A DNA stretch of 64,000 bases from Fulvia fulva (taxonomy: Eukaryota; Ascomycota; Dothideomycetes; Mycosphaerellales; Mycosphaerellaceae). A program made the translations under genes and the position numbers. Below the pieces are notes generated by a model. That model was not told the DNA's origin. It did no database searches and saw only the letters and a list, made by a program, of their open reading frames with translations. The stretch's first letter is position 1. Each line of letters starts with the position of its first letter. The stretch covers positions 2,294,001 through 2,358,000 of the forward strand of contig NC_063022.1 of assembly GCF_020509005.1 (NCBI RefSeq). The letters are read 5' to 3'. This document shows positions 41,484 through 52,800 of this stretch, one piece after another.

Positions 41484-42746
41484 ATATGGTTGTATTCAAT
41501 ATTTGATGTGTGGCGGCCTGCGCTGAGAGCGATGGCGATTTGGACGTGATTGCGGTCAAGACGAGGAAGCAGCGCGGGTGCCGAATCTCGGGAACATTAT
41601 GATCTCACATGTCAAGACCCACGGGCCACGGCCTTGTCTTGGAGGGTGTAGCTTTAGGTTAGTTCTAGTCTCAGCCACAGGACAAATTACAAACCACGGT
41701 TCCAATTTCATCTGCTTCTTGTCCACTGTTTGTCATTGCCATCATGCCTCGTCGTCAAATAAGTTACCGCTACTATACCAATACCGTCGATACTGGAGTG
41801 AAGAAGACTGTCAGCTCTACAAAATGTCTGAGCTGAGGCTGTGGACGGCGACGGACAGTTGAGACAGTTCTGAGGTTGTCCGATCTTGTATCTCCAAATG
41901 TTCAACGTCCCGGCTCTGGTCCTCTGGTGCTCTTCAAGCCTCTCCAAGCGATAACTCGGTTCCGTCTCCTCGATAGACCAGATCTATCGCTTGACAAATG
42001 GATTATGTACTGGTATACTGGATGCGCAGAAGGCAGAGGCGCAGCTGAGCCGTATGGCGTGTCCTCTCGCTGACTTCGACATATCTTGACGAGCTTCGAT
42101 GCACATCTTTTTATGCTGCTTGAACATCAGCGATACGGTGCACGCTAATGGGAGATATCTTGATGCCCAACGGATCTGCCGATGCATACAACAACAATGG
42201 CAGCGCCGCAGCTGCCGTGCTCTGTCTTACACGCGGCTCGCTACTTCCACTCCCACCACGACTGGCCCGATTGTTGCAGAAAGCAGAAAGCAGGAGTAAC
42301 ACAGCATTCGAACAAGCTCGCGGTGCGGCACGTCTAGCGCCAGTACCACGTCTAACGCCAGTACCACGTCACCTCACAGCTCCAGGACGAACGCGCAGTC
42401 CACCCGTGCCTCGAACGACGCCTCTACACGCGGGCGCTTGCCGTGATGGCTGTTTGGCTTCGACATCTGCGCGAAACCTGATAGTGAGATGCCGTTGGCG
42501 CATCGCAGATTTGCTACACCGTCATGTTCGTGATTGACTTTCTGAGCGGGGACGTCCTTGCCTGCTTCGAGCCTTCCAGCCGAGGGTGCGCTCACTTTTG
42601 ATCGAGCTCACCTGCCGTGTAAGTTCACTTCTTGTTATTTGTTTGTTCCAGACTTCACGTTTATCTGTCATATCAGACCATCAAAAGAACGACCAAGTCC
42701 CAATACAAAGAACCTCAACCCAAGTGCTACCACAACACACACCATA
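41484..42746. other. Intergenic, one weak ORF
   Basis: 1.26 kb. An ATG-initiated frame at 42148-42537 (129 codons) is Pro/Arg/Ala-rich and contains an 18-bp tandem duplication at 42333-42368 (TCTAGCGCCAGTACCACG twice with one change). I would not call it a gene without transcript support. A short frame at about 41743 (MPRRQISYRYYTNTVD) is also weak. Confidence 0.35.
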
Positions 42747-43699
42747 ATGTCGAACAACAGCGGAGCTACCGACAAGGCCAAGGACTTTGGCGAGGAAACA
42801 AAGCAGGCCGGCCGTGAGCTTGGTCAGGAGGCCAGTGAGTTTGCTCAAGAGGCAGGCCAGACTGCGAAGAGGTACGGCAACCAGGCAGGCCAGACCGCGA
42901 AGGAGTTTGGTCAGGAAGCCAAGGAAGATGCAAAGGAGGCTGGCCGCAAGGTAGAGCGAGAGGCCAAGGATGCAGCAGACACCGTTGTTGCGAAGCTCAA
43001 GGAGGATGGCGTGTAAGTTGTGGATCAATCGCATGATGTAAGAAAATGCGCTGACCTTTCGTAGCGTCAATCCAGCAGGCCTCGCACTCTTCGGTTTCGG
43101 CGGTCTGTTCCTCGCTGCAGTACCAGTAACCAGCTGGATCGCCCAGAACGGCGGTCTGGTCGAGAAGGCAGTCAACGGCGTTATCAGCACCGTTGGCTTC
43201 CTTGGCTCCGCCGGAACCACCTCCACCATCCCACAGACTGGCAAGATCGCAGCACTCGCAGGTCTCTACGTCACTGTCACCTACGCTCTGACTGGCGCAG
43301 GCAGCGCTGCAGCAAAGGCCGCTGGTAACGAGAAGGGACTGGACAACAGGTACCCACGAAAGCAGGTCGCCAACCTCCAGGGTCTTCCTCTGCGTCTGTA
43401 CTCGGCACACTCTAACCTGATGGAAATGTTCCCAGGGTGGGCCGTTACTGCTGCGTTGGCACAGGTCATGGCTCCAGGTGACCAGACTTTGATCAACTTG
43501 CTTGGTCTGCACGTCATCAGCAAGTGCTTCATGTGAGTCCTGCAATTGCTGATTCGATTAAGACTCTACTGACATTGTTGCTAGCTTCTACCCAGCATAC
43601 GTCTTCAACGTCGATGCCCCACGCACTCTTGCTCACGTCATCGCGACCTCCAGCATCATCAACGTTGCCATGAGGCTCGCCAAGAAGCCATTGGTCTAA
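42747..43699 (+). CDS. LEA-like repeat plus MAPEG-family membrane domain fusion, three exons
   Basis: CDS join(42747..43012,43065..43532,43585..43699), 282 residues. Both introns are 52 nt with GTAAGT/GTGAGT and TAG ends, and both are phase 2. Residues 1-90 are hydrophilic with about 11-residue repeats (KDFGEETKQAG, AKEFGQEAKED, AGQTAK), like group-3 LEA proteins. Residues 92-282 have several hydrophobic segments (ALFGFGGLFLAAVPVTSW, ALAGLYVTVTYALTGAG, WAVTAALAQVMA, AYVFN...) and the MAPEG-type core GLDNRYPRKQVANLQGLPLR, LYSAHSNLMEMFPG. MAPEG proteins are four-helix microsomal enzymes of eicosanoid/glutathione metabolism. Catalytic ability here is not shown. The LEA-like leader may tie it to stress. 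Confidence 0.7.
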
Positions 43700-43938
43700 G
43701 CCTGAGGTGATCACGAATACAGAGATACCCAATTTCACGACAGGAGGACCATGCGGGGAGTGAGGATATGATTTTAATGATATGGAATGAAGGGACAGCC
43801 ACCGAGGACAGAGCTAGTCTCTGTCACTTCGGTACGCCTCGATCTCGAGATGCATCACATGGTTAATAATGATATTTTGCGACTATACAGGTAATCTATG
43901 TACAATGTGCTACCAACTCGACTCATACACCAGCGTTT

Positions 43939-45900
43939 TCAGTTCCCCGTCCACCACGTGTAGTTGTTGGTCGGCTCAGCAGAGTCCCACACCAGCTGCG
44001 AGCTACTGTCAAGCGGTCTTTCAGGCCAAACATTCTTCGTTCCAACCCAGGCCTCGATGCTCTCAAATGTGACATTTGCGCCATCGGCAACATAAACACC
44101 ATAACCAGTACTGCACTCCATGCTTGGGTAGATTCTCGCTGACAGTGCAAATCGCTCGTTGACATAGATTTCGGCGATCGAGCCGTCGAGGAAAATGTCT
44201 ATAACTATCGCCTCAGTCTTGCCGTGGACTGTGTAGGGGTCGAAGTAGCCGGTTATGGTAGCGTTGTTGAACTCGACGATGTTACTGCTGTGAAGACGTT
44301 CGACGAGGATGGTATGGTTGGAGGGTTGATAGCTGACTGTGGTGTATTCTTGGCGGTCTGGGGAAGCTGCAAAGCGAAGGCCGAAGGGGCCGGTGAAGGA
44401 GCTTATGGTCGCTTTTAGTTCCATGTGGGACGAGGCTTGAGCGGCCAGGATCTCTGGGGAGGTATAGGTTGTGCAAGGGTAGGACTGGTGCTGCGCGCAG
44501 GAGCGGAGACCGTCCACGACATCGCAGAGAGGGCGAACGCCGAGGGTGCGTGCGATGCCATCGTCGCCGACTACTGAGGTTTTGGCCTCTTTGAGCTCAG
44601 TGGTGGCCTCGACGTTCTCAACCTCGTGCACGAAGAGTTCACGTGGAAGGGATAGAGCGCCTTGGAACCCTTGTTGTTGGGCACTGAAGAGACCACCAGC
44701 GCCAACAAAGTCTTCCTTGATCCAGGCATACTGGACGCGGCGGTTGTACTTGGTGTCGTTGAAGCTGCTGAGGGCGTAGCCACTGCCCCAGTCACCTGCG
44801 CCGCCGTAGCTGGGCGTGAAGTGAGCACTGCCGTTCTCGCGACGAGTGACCTCGCCGCCGTTCCAGAGAGCCCATTGTGCCGACTGGTGAAATGATACGT
44901 TCCCGCCTTCGGTACCCATGTTGACGAACCAGTGCTGGTTGCCCTTGCTGTCGGGAAGTGGGAAGAAGCCGGAGACTTCGAAGTTGAAGGCATAGGAGCC
45001 GGTCGATAGGACGGGACCAACAGATGTGTTCTTTGCAGGCTCCCAGAGTGCTCCGAGGAAAGTCCAATTCGTGAGATCAGATGTTGGTGCAGACCACAAC
45101 GGCATTCTGGGGCCAACGCCCTTGATACCTGAGCCGAAGACAGCATAGTAATGTGGCTCAGATACTCCAAGGATGGCATCGAGCTCCGGGAGTGGCTCAA
45201 AGAATGGATCACGGAAACCAGTGACGTTCCAGTTCATCGGTGCCGTCTCCGTCGTGGCATCAATGACTGGGTTATCGGCATATTGCTCCCAAGTCTTACC
45301 TCCATCATGGCTAATCGCCAGACTCTGCGACTCGGTATGCGGTTGATAGTTGATCTGCCAGTTCGTAGGCAGATAGCTCACAGAAGTGTAGAAAGCAAGT
45401 AGATCACCGTTCACTTCGCCCTTGAGGTTCACAGGCTGTACAGTGCCAGAGAAGATACCCAGACCATCATATGCTTCCGGGAAGCTGCCATTGCCAGAAG
45501 GACTGAGGATGAGGGCGTCTCTACCCTTCCAGCTGCCACGATCCGTCCAGGTGATCAGGTCCTTACTTGTTGCGCTGCCCCAGGAGATGTTGCCCCAGTT
45601 GAAGTGCTCGGGGTGCCATTGGTAGGATAGGTGGTACTCGTCACGAGTCGGATCGTAGACAGCGCCGCAAGGGTCGTTCATCCAGCCGGCAGGTGCTAAA
45701 AAGTGGCTTTGAGGTCTCCATCGGGTGAAGAGGCTGTTATTGCGCATGGCTGTGACCTGATCTGCTGTTATCGAAGAACAGCTTTGGCCGTCCTGTGGTC
45801 CATGGTGTTGTGAGCCACCCTGCCCGTTACTGTTGCCGGGGCGTGCTGATGCAATTGCCCCTGCAGTGAGCAGTGCCGTCAGTTGAACGAGAGAATGCAT
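43939..45900 (-). CDS. Secreted glycoside hydrolase family 32 (invertase/inulinase type)
   Basis: 653 residues from the ATG at 45900. The open frame extends 10 codons upstream but begins with TTG. Signal peptide MHSLVQLTALLTAGAIASA. Catalytic motifs: WMNDPCG (nucleophile Asp near 76), GFRDP (transition-state Asp near 231) and an acid/base Glu near 308 in FEVSGFFPLP, where most family members have ECP. A beta-sandwich region follows (DRQEYTTVSYQPSNHTILVE). Many NxS/T sites suggest glycosylation. It cleaves beta-fructosides such as sucrose or fructans outside the cell. The altered FEVSGFF motif indicates a fungal subgroup whose preference (sucrose, inulin, levan or fructosyl transfer) cannot be set from sequence. 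No introns seen. Confidence 0.88.
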   Translation of the reverse strand: MHSLVQLTALLTAGAIASARPGNSNGQGGSQHHGPQDGQSCSSITADQVTAMRNNSLFTRWRPQSHFLAPAGWMNDPCGAVYDPTRDEYHLSYQWHPEHFNWGNISWGSATSKDLITWTDRGSWKGRDALILSPSGNGSFPEAYDGLGIFSGTVQPVNLKGEVNGDLLAFYTSVSYLPTNWQINYQPHTESQSLAISHDGGKTWEQYADNPVIDATTETAPMNWNVTGFRDPFFEPLPELDAILGVSEPHYYAVFGSGIKGVGPRMPLWSAPTSDLTNWTFLGALWEPAKNTSVGPVLSTGSYAFNFEVSGFFPLPDSKGNQHWFVNMGTEGGNVSFHQSAQWALWNGGEVTRRENGSAHFTPSYGGAGDWGSGYALSSFNDTKYNRRVQYAWIKEDFVGAGGLFSAQQQGFQGALSLPRELFVHEVENVEATTELKEAKTSVVGDDGIARTLGVRPLCDVVDGLRSCAQHQSYPCTTYTSPEILAAQASSHMELKATISSFTGPFGLRFAASPDRQEYTTVSYQPSNHTILVERLHSSNIVEFNNATITGYFDPYTVHGKTEAIVIDIFLDGSIAEIYVNERFALSARIYPSMECSTGYGVYVADGANVTFESIEAWVGTKNVWPERPLDSSSQLVWDSAEPTNNYTWWTGN

Positions 45901-46950
45901 GCTGAACGATGCAGAGAGAGTGACTGGCAAAAAGGCTAGCAGAAAAAGACAACCTGGGATCCTACGTTATATATCTTCGGCATCATCAGTCCCGGAAGAA
46001 AAGATCGAGTATGTAGGTGGTCCGACTTCTGTGCCGTCCAAGGATGTAGCAGAAAACCTCAAGAAACGTGCACGACCTGGGGGAAGGATCCAACCCTGCA
46101 GTTCCCCGCCGATGCTACTCCAGATGGAGGAAAGCTGGGGAAGCGGACCATCTGTTGCGCCCCCAGATACGGGCTATATCACATGGCAAGCCTATCGCAT
46201 GGCACCGTTCTTTGTTGGAGGTAGCTTCAACAGGAAGGAGTGGTGGGAAGGAAGGAGGCGTGCAGTAGAGGCGGCATGATGTCGGTGTAGTCCAGGACCC
46301 CGGCGTCTGGCGGCATTGATTGTCGTGTGGTCAAGCTAGGATGGGCCTGCATGGCACGCCTTTCGTCGCTTTCGGAACTAAGGGAAATGAAGCGGGCGAG
46401 CGTGCGGAGAAGATCGAGTCTAGAGATGCAACCCACTGATACAATCCTACACCCACAGAACGTGTCCACCGTGTGGACAGATGGGCGGATATTCGCCCAC
46501 GATGTCCACGAGCAGTGCACGGACAGTGCACGGACAGTGCACGGATACTATATGTGCCTAGATGCCTGAGATCTGGTCTATTCAGAGCCTTTCATGGCCA
46601 GCCTAGCATGCCGTGATGTCATCCGAATATGGACACGCGATGGCCACGCTGTGGGCAAAAGCGTGTACACAGCGATGAAATGAATCCACCAGTGTCACAC
46701 CCCAAGACGCTAGAAGGCGTTAGAACGATTTTAGCTGCTTTCCGTGAGTGAATTTGAGCCCAAGAAACCGGGTACTTAAGTAGTCATTGAACATTACTCT
46801 TGGCCATTCGTTTGCAGTGCAAATATGCCTTGCGAGCTTGGCTGCTCATATGCTCTGGGTATCAAGAGCGAAAGTGCCGCGTAACAGAACGTCCACCTCG
46901 TTTTCCGCAATTCTTTCATGCTGGACGGCCGTCGATTCTTCTCACTTATC
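45901..46950. promoter_or_regulatory. Invertase promoter and intergenic DNA
   Basis: A TATATA box (45968-45973) lies about 70 bp upstream of the invertase ATG on the minus strand. An 11-bp unit AGTGCACGGAC is repeated almost three times at 46514-46545. No gene supported in the remaining stretch to the kinase 3' end. Confidence 0.5.
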
Positions 46951-48227
46951 TTATGCTGCTTGTCCTTGCTGTTTATTCTGCCAAAGACCTGCAATGGCCT
47001 GTTGCTGCCGCTTCTGCTGCTCCTCAATCTGTGCTTGTGTCTGTCCCTTGGCATTGCCTCTTGGGTCCATCGAGTCGACAGGTTGAACAGCCTCGGGGTG
47101 GGGAGCATCTCTCATATCAACGTCCTCGTCTGCGGGCTTTATCTCGTCTGAGATCGACTTGGCCGCGGCCGCCTTAAGAGGCTCTGGGTTCATGGACATT
47201 GAGCCGTCCATCATGCCCATACCTCCAGCTCGAAGCTGGTTGATCGCGCGAACCGTATCGATTGCTTTGTGCAGAGTTCGCCGAGCATTGAAGTTCTGCT
47301 TGACAGTAGGCAGCAGATCTTCGTCGCCACGACCACTTTCTGGGCCGGCAATCCATTCGTGCGTAAGAGCTTCGTGTGCTGTCATACGCTTGGTTGGGTC
47401 AATCGTGAGGCATCGCTTGATGAATTGTCGTGCAGACATGCTCACGCCGCGCCAGTATTCGATAGGTGTAAAGCTGTAGTCCGCGACAAGAATGGCTTGC
47501 ATCTCTTCCAGATTGCTGTCCCTGTCGAAGGGAGTGTATCCACAGAGCAAGAAATATGTAATGACACCAATCGCCCACACATCTACAGGCTTACCATGTC
47601 CACTCTTCTTGAATATCTCGGGTGCCATGTATCCTGGCGTACCGCATGTAGTCGTCAAAACGTGAAACTGCTCTTCATCCATGATACGGGCAAGACCAAA
47701 GTCGGCGAGAAGAAGATCTGCGTTGTCTTCGGGCGTTCGGAAGAGGAGGTTCTCTGGTTTGAGGTCGCGATGTACAATGCCATGGTCGTGAAGGTATGCT
47801 ACTGCTGAGAGAGTAGCTCTGATCAGGTCGGCAGCGTCAGACTCGTAGTATGAACCTTTTCGGCATATGCGATCGAACAGCTCGCCGCCAAGGGCAAGAT
47901 CTGTGACAAGGTAGACTTTGCGACAACCATATCAGTACGGCATACGATCTTTCGCACAGAGAGATCCTCACGATTGTTCATTGTCTCGAAGTAATCGGCC
48001 AACGTCAAGATGTTTTGATGCCCCATTGACACTCTCTTGAGCACTGCAATCTCATTCCGGACCATGTGTTCGCGCCCCGCCATGAGGCGCTTGTTGATGA
48101 CCTTCGCCGCATAGTATCGTCCAGTATCGATGTGAACGCACTCTTTCACTACACTGTAGGAGCCAGCTCCAAGTGTCTTGCCGGTCTTGTATCGGCACGG
48201 CTGAACTTGAGGTTGTTGCGCAGCCAT
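46951..48227 (-). CDS. CMK1: Calcium/calmodulin-dependent protein kinase, CMK1/CmkA type, two exons
   Basis: CDS complement(join(46951..47915,47972..48227)), 406 residues. The 56-nt intron (GTGAGG...GCAAAG, phase 1) falls between FETMNN and LYLVTDLALGGELF. Kinase landmarks: glycine loop LGAGSYSVV (19-27), Lys42 in YYAAKVINK, HRDLKPEN (134-141), DFG (157-159), CGTPGYMAPE (176-185). After the kinase domain, LPTVKQNFNARRTLHKAIDT with VRAINQLRAG (about 287-316) is the autoinhibitory/calmodulin-binding helix typical of CaMKI-like fungal enzymes. The C-terminus is Gln-rich. It acts in calcium signalling, cell cycle and development. Acceptor AAG is unusual but the frame and motif continuity support it. 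Confidence 0.85.
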
Positions 48228-49690
48228 GCTGGAACGATTACTAGCTCTTGCTGGGGGTCGCCGTGAGACTTGGTCAGATGGGCAGGACTTTTCAAGGACG
48301 GACGAGAAGATACAACTGTGAGCGAGCGTGGTCGTGGACGTTGATCATGAAGAGCTCCTGACTGATGGCATGGGTCAGGCAGGTTCGTGCTTGAGGTTGC
48401 GGCTGACATGTGCCGAAGTGGGGTCTCAAGCGACACGTTGGCGTGATGCATCAGTCAGCCACTTCGCGTTCTGGACTTTCGATGCGTGACCATCTTGCGG
48501 ACGAGCTGTACTTTTGTACGGATCGTGTTGTTGACATTGCGAGATGCGAGTGTCGGTCCTGCTATGAGCGGCTCGGATGAGGAAGACGGCATGCCGAGCA
48601 CGAACTATGGAGCAGGTACGACCAAAACATCGGAGACGTTGCTTGGAGAGGAGGAGGTATCGTTGACTCTGGACAGTTTCACGAAGTGCGGGCGTGCATG
48701 TCGTTGGCATGGATCACTATGATACCGCCTTCGATCACAAAGCTCTGTAGACAAGACCTTGACGCATGCATGCAATCGGAGCACAAAGTATTCACACGAT
48801 TCACAGGTTCGCATATAGAATTTATCTTCAGATCTCTTTAAGTGCCGTACACCGTCTGTGATCATATTGCCATGGCCCGGACCAACAATCGGGTGAAATG
48901 CCATGTTGTCGACGGTCTGCTCTCTGAAACGAAAGGGAGACGCCAGATCCAGTCCAGTCTTACGTCAGCGGGACGATTCGCAGCAGTCTCCTGCTTCACA
49001 ACGACGGCGCAGGCAAGAACTCGGCATGGACAGGCAACGCAAGGGGTTGGAAACGACTTTTTTGATTAACGACGATCTTTACCGTGTTGCTGTACCTCGC
49101 AGAATACCGTCTTGAAGAAGTCCCGGGTGGCTCGACGCGAGACTTCGACGGCACCACAGCAAGGGATGCTGAACGATGAATTTGAAGTCGTCGCAACGCA
49201 TTCTGTGCCATCCAAGGCGCCGTACATGGCTCACTCTGATCTGTGGGTGTCGCAGCTCTGGGAACCTTGAACGGCTTGAAGTAGACCTGACTTCTTCCCA
49301 ATCAGACTACCTGGCAGTCATTTCAAAAGGCGATATAGTTGCGTTTAATATCACTATTTCCATCCAATCAGGACATTCTGCTCCTTTAGGTACTTCGCTT
49401 CCAGCTTTCACTGTCTAATCAACACTAACAAGTAGCAGCTCAGTGGTGTATGTACCTTCTGATTCGGCCCAAGGTCATCTCACAATCTAACCTTCTGCTT
49501 CACAGAGAGCGTGGGATTGCAGTACGACAACTACACAATCCTAAGGCCACTCGTTCGAACGTAAGCCCTCTGCAGCCGTTAGCATCAACTCTGTGCTAAC
49601 AACTATTAGCGGGTAGGGAGCTTCTCTCTAGAAACCTTGATTTTTGGCCGAAGCCAAGCGCAGATAGCGTCTCTACAGCAAACACTCCTT
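48228..49690. other. Gene-poor stretch upstream of CMK1
   Basis: About 1.46 kb: kinase promoter followed by mixed sequence with only short frames. No gene, repeat or RNA supported. Confidence 0.4.
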
Positions 49691-50053
49691 GAAGTCCTTT
49701 TTTGCCGTTGTGGAAGAATATAGCAGCATAGGGGGGGCTGCCGTACTAGAACTGAAATTTTTGGTCAAGGCCGTGACATATGTATGGCGTTCCAGGTTCG
49801 CGAGAAGTCTGAGCACAACGAGGACTCCCGCGCATTCTCCAGAACGACTGCTTTTACCTACTGTCGAGTCTAGATTTTCCTGTCTTTCATCACAATCTGT
49901 GTTAAATCGACCATACCATGCCTCCACTATCGAAATCTGTCCGGACTAGAAGCGCATGACCCCAACAGCTCCAGCGTCGCTTGCTACCTGAACGACTCTC
50001 AATCTGCCGATGAAAGTTTCGCGAGTCGGGTCTGACCTCTGTGAACGCTGAAG

Positions 50054-50513
50054 AGCCGTCTTCTGGGAAGTGGTTACTCGGCAACCATCAATTCGAGGCT
50101 TCCAGGACCTCCAGTTGACGTACTACGAGCCTGTGCACATCTACACCAAGCGCTGGTCAGTTCGGAGAATCGTCACTCTCTTAGAAAGTCGACCCAAGTC
50201 ATGGGCCCTTGATCCGCCGACCGCGCGAAGACTTGAGCAGCAAAAGAACGAGGGGAAGCGCACGCGGTCTGAGCACATCAAGCCGGTTTACACAGCAAGG
50301 TAAGCGGATCCCGAGCACACAGCGGTAGAGCAAGGCAAAACGATATGGAAGGACAAGAGACATCCTGTAGAGCACCTGACATGCAGTGTGATCGTGAAGC
50401 TCAGGCTGCAGTTAGTAGACGGTGCGATCATGGCTCCCGTAGCGCGCTACCTCCTAAATCAGTCGATCCCACCAATATCAATAAGCTACGATGCGCAGGA
50501 TCAACCACCATAA
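50054..50513 (+). CDS. Possible spliced gene, last two exons only
   Basis: Exon 50054..50299 reads PSIRGFQDLQLTYYEPVHIY, TKRWSVRRIVTLLESRPKSW and ARRLEQQKNEGKRTRSEHIK in a well-behaved codon pattern. It ends at a GTAAGC donor. An 87-nt intron with CTGAC and GCAG leads to 50387..50513 (VIVKLRLQLVDGAIMAPVAR ... ISYDAQDQPP, stop TAA). Upstream, an in-frame TGA at 50049-50051 blocks extension. A CTGAC branch-like site followed by AAG at 50053 could be an acceptor, but I could not find a convincing first exon. It may be a decaying gene. Not recognised. Confidence 0.35.
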
Positions 50514-50559
50514 CATCACGGGCGCAATGGGCCGCCGAATGCAAGCTGTCTTGATAGAC

Positions 50560-52800
50560 AGCACCAAAGAGGTACTTTGCCTGTACCATAGGTGCATGGT
50601 CACCGTTTTCTTTGGCCCAATCATACGTACACTCTAAGTACTCTCGTGCTATCCTTTCCCTTCCCTCCGACCTACTGCATACGCATTGCCTTGTTACGGT
50701 TCTTGTTGCGAGCACGGATCTGACCATCGGTCGGGTTAGTGTTCTGGCCAGTCTGCCTAGTACGCTAGCGGTACTCGTGCTCGCTGCCAGTGATGAAGTA
50801 GTCCAGCTCCACCTCGGTGAAGCCAAAGTTATACAGAGTGCCTGGGTAGAGTAGAGCAAACAAAGACTAGCGGTAGTGGAGGCTGTCGGAACGATCAATC
50901 AGATCGAGAACCTTGTCCTTGTACAAAGCCTTGCCCTTGTGGTGGAACCAGCTGGCTAGAGCCATAGTAAGCTCTATTGGGTCGTAAGTGACGATTACCA
51001 TACAAGAATCAGCACGGACAGCCCTGGAGAACCTGTCAGCAGTATCATCTCACCCTGCAGGTCTGACTAGCCGACCTTTCTACACTTCTACCCGGTGAGA
51101 GGCGCCGTCGACCATGTGGCGTATATTGTGAGGTGTAGTGGCGCGAAGGGTATGTTCCAATTGCCTGCGCTTATAATGCCGTCGATCCACAGCTGGAATT
51201 GGGCGATGAAGAATCTGTCGCCATGCTTCTTCCCGCAAGAGGAATCTGTCGCCATGCTTCTTCCCGCAAGAGGATCCTAAGAGGCAAAGAGAGGAGGCGC
51301 TTCACGCTCAAGGCATGTGTTGAGAATACGTACAGAGGAGCAGGACCGGCTGGATGACCTGGAGACTGACCTGCGGTACGTTGCGACGTAGGCCTTGGTG
51401 CAACGTGTTTCAATAGCTGCACAGCGCGCAGAGCACATTTCTGAGGTATTCGAGGCGGGCGTGGCCTGAGGTGTGCGCGATTCCGACCTATCCGATGTCT
51501 GGCTGCCCGGACGCATCCTACTCCTTCGCCAAGCTCAGCATCTCCTCGGCGGACCGGTATCGTGGTCATCGCTGTCACAATCGTGGAGTTGGTCTTCAGG
51601 CCGTTTAAGCAGCGAGAGTTCCATTGAATTGAGCTAGTGAAAGTGTACACTTTCTGCCGACTTTGCTCTGGTAGTCGAGCTGGTCGCTCTTGAGCCACGC
51701 AATCCAGCACTTTCCTCGGCGTCACGTTCGATCGTTTATCTATTATTGGAGGCTAAGAAGCTCATTCCTCGGTCGAGCCGTCTCAGTTATGGCGGTAGCC
51801 TTGACTCTGAGATGAATCTTCTCCGCCTTTGCAGAATTACGAGACCGTAATTCGTACTTGAAGGTTCTCCTAATTACCTCGCGGAGTAAAGGCTTCGAAG
51901 TGATTGTGCTGCCTTTCTCCTAAGGCTGTATCCTGTTCACCTAAAGGTCGGGCAGAACAGGGTCGCCTTTATGCAGAATGCAGGATTGTATCGGGAGGTA
52001 CGTAGCCATTCACTTCGGAGCCCCGGTTATACGTGCTAGCAACAACGCCAAGACCGAAGCTCTGACGAAGGGCGGCAGGGATGGTGTTCTCAGAGAACGC
52101 TTGCGGAATAAGTGCAACCATGGCAGTAAGCTGAACAGCATCGATACTTGGCAGAGGATGTCGTATATGGGCCTGTTAGTAACGCGATGGTGACCGTTCC
52201 TTTGTTCGATATGTGTCGGGCACAGCTCTTGACAGGGAAACCTAGTTGAAGAAATCCAAGTCCGGCTCATATCGTGCATGAAGACGTCGTCGCTCAGCGC
52301 CATTGCATGGGAGTCATTGTAGTAACGACTATAAGATGCTCGACCAGGGCTACTGGCAACGCATCACCTCCACTTCCAAGATCGAGAGATGAAGCCATCT
52401 TCTAGAGGAGACATCGCGGGTCTCAAGGCATCTTCAAGGTATTCGACGCTTATGATCAACTGTGAATGATCCGTCTTCATCCCACAAGATTTGAAAAATA
52501 TCATGGCTTCAGCATCTGCCTTCTAACCTCTTGATACTCGTAGCCGTAGTCCAAGGCGAGCCGATCCAAGATTTTTCACATGCATTTGGCGGGTCCCCCG
52601 GATCGGCAAGTGAAAGGATGCTGCTAAGAGGATCCAGGATCTAGAGCATCGGCACCAGAGAAGCTGCAATGCCAACCTGAATGCTGCGCTTACGCATCTG
52701 TAGGCGTTGCTCACAGTGGTCGAATTCCAGCAGCTGGTCCTTAGCTGGATGCCTCCGTCCCAAGGGCTGCGGTTCGTTTGAAGGTGCAGAACCACGCTTA
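50560..52800 (-). pseudogene. Long decayed coding region (unidentified; possible mycovirus-like or other relic)
   Basis: Over about 2.2 kb the minus strand keeps reading as protein in pieces, interrupted by stops and frame changes. In order from 52.8 kb: LLEFDHCEQRLQMRKRS; SQLIISVEYLEDALRPAM; FSENTIPAALRQSFGLGVVA; GEQDTALGERQHNHFEAF; RLEYLRNVLCALCSY; FIAQFQLWIDGIISAGNW; ELTMALASWFHHKGKALYKD; GFTEVELDYFITGSEHEYR. Most stops are TAG or TAA where Gln would fit, or TGA for Arg, consistent with C-to-T decay. There are no obvious introns. The size and style would suit a structural protein of a fungal virus, but I recognise no diagnostic motif, so a decayed cellular gene is equally possible. Boundaries approximate. 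Confidence 0.4.
51211..51272. repeat. 31-bp perfect tandem duplication
   Basis: The unit beginning GAATCTGTCGCCATGCTTCT is present twice without mismatch (51211-51241, 51242-51272), inside the decayed coding region. 31 bp shifts the frame there. Confidence 0.9.
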
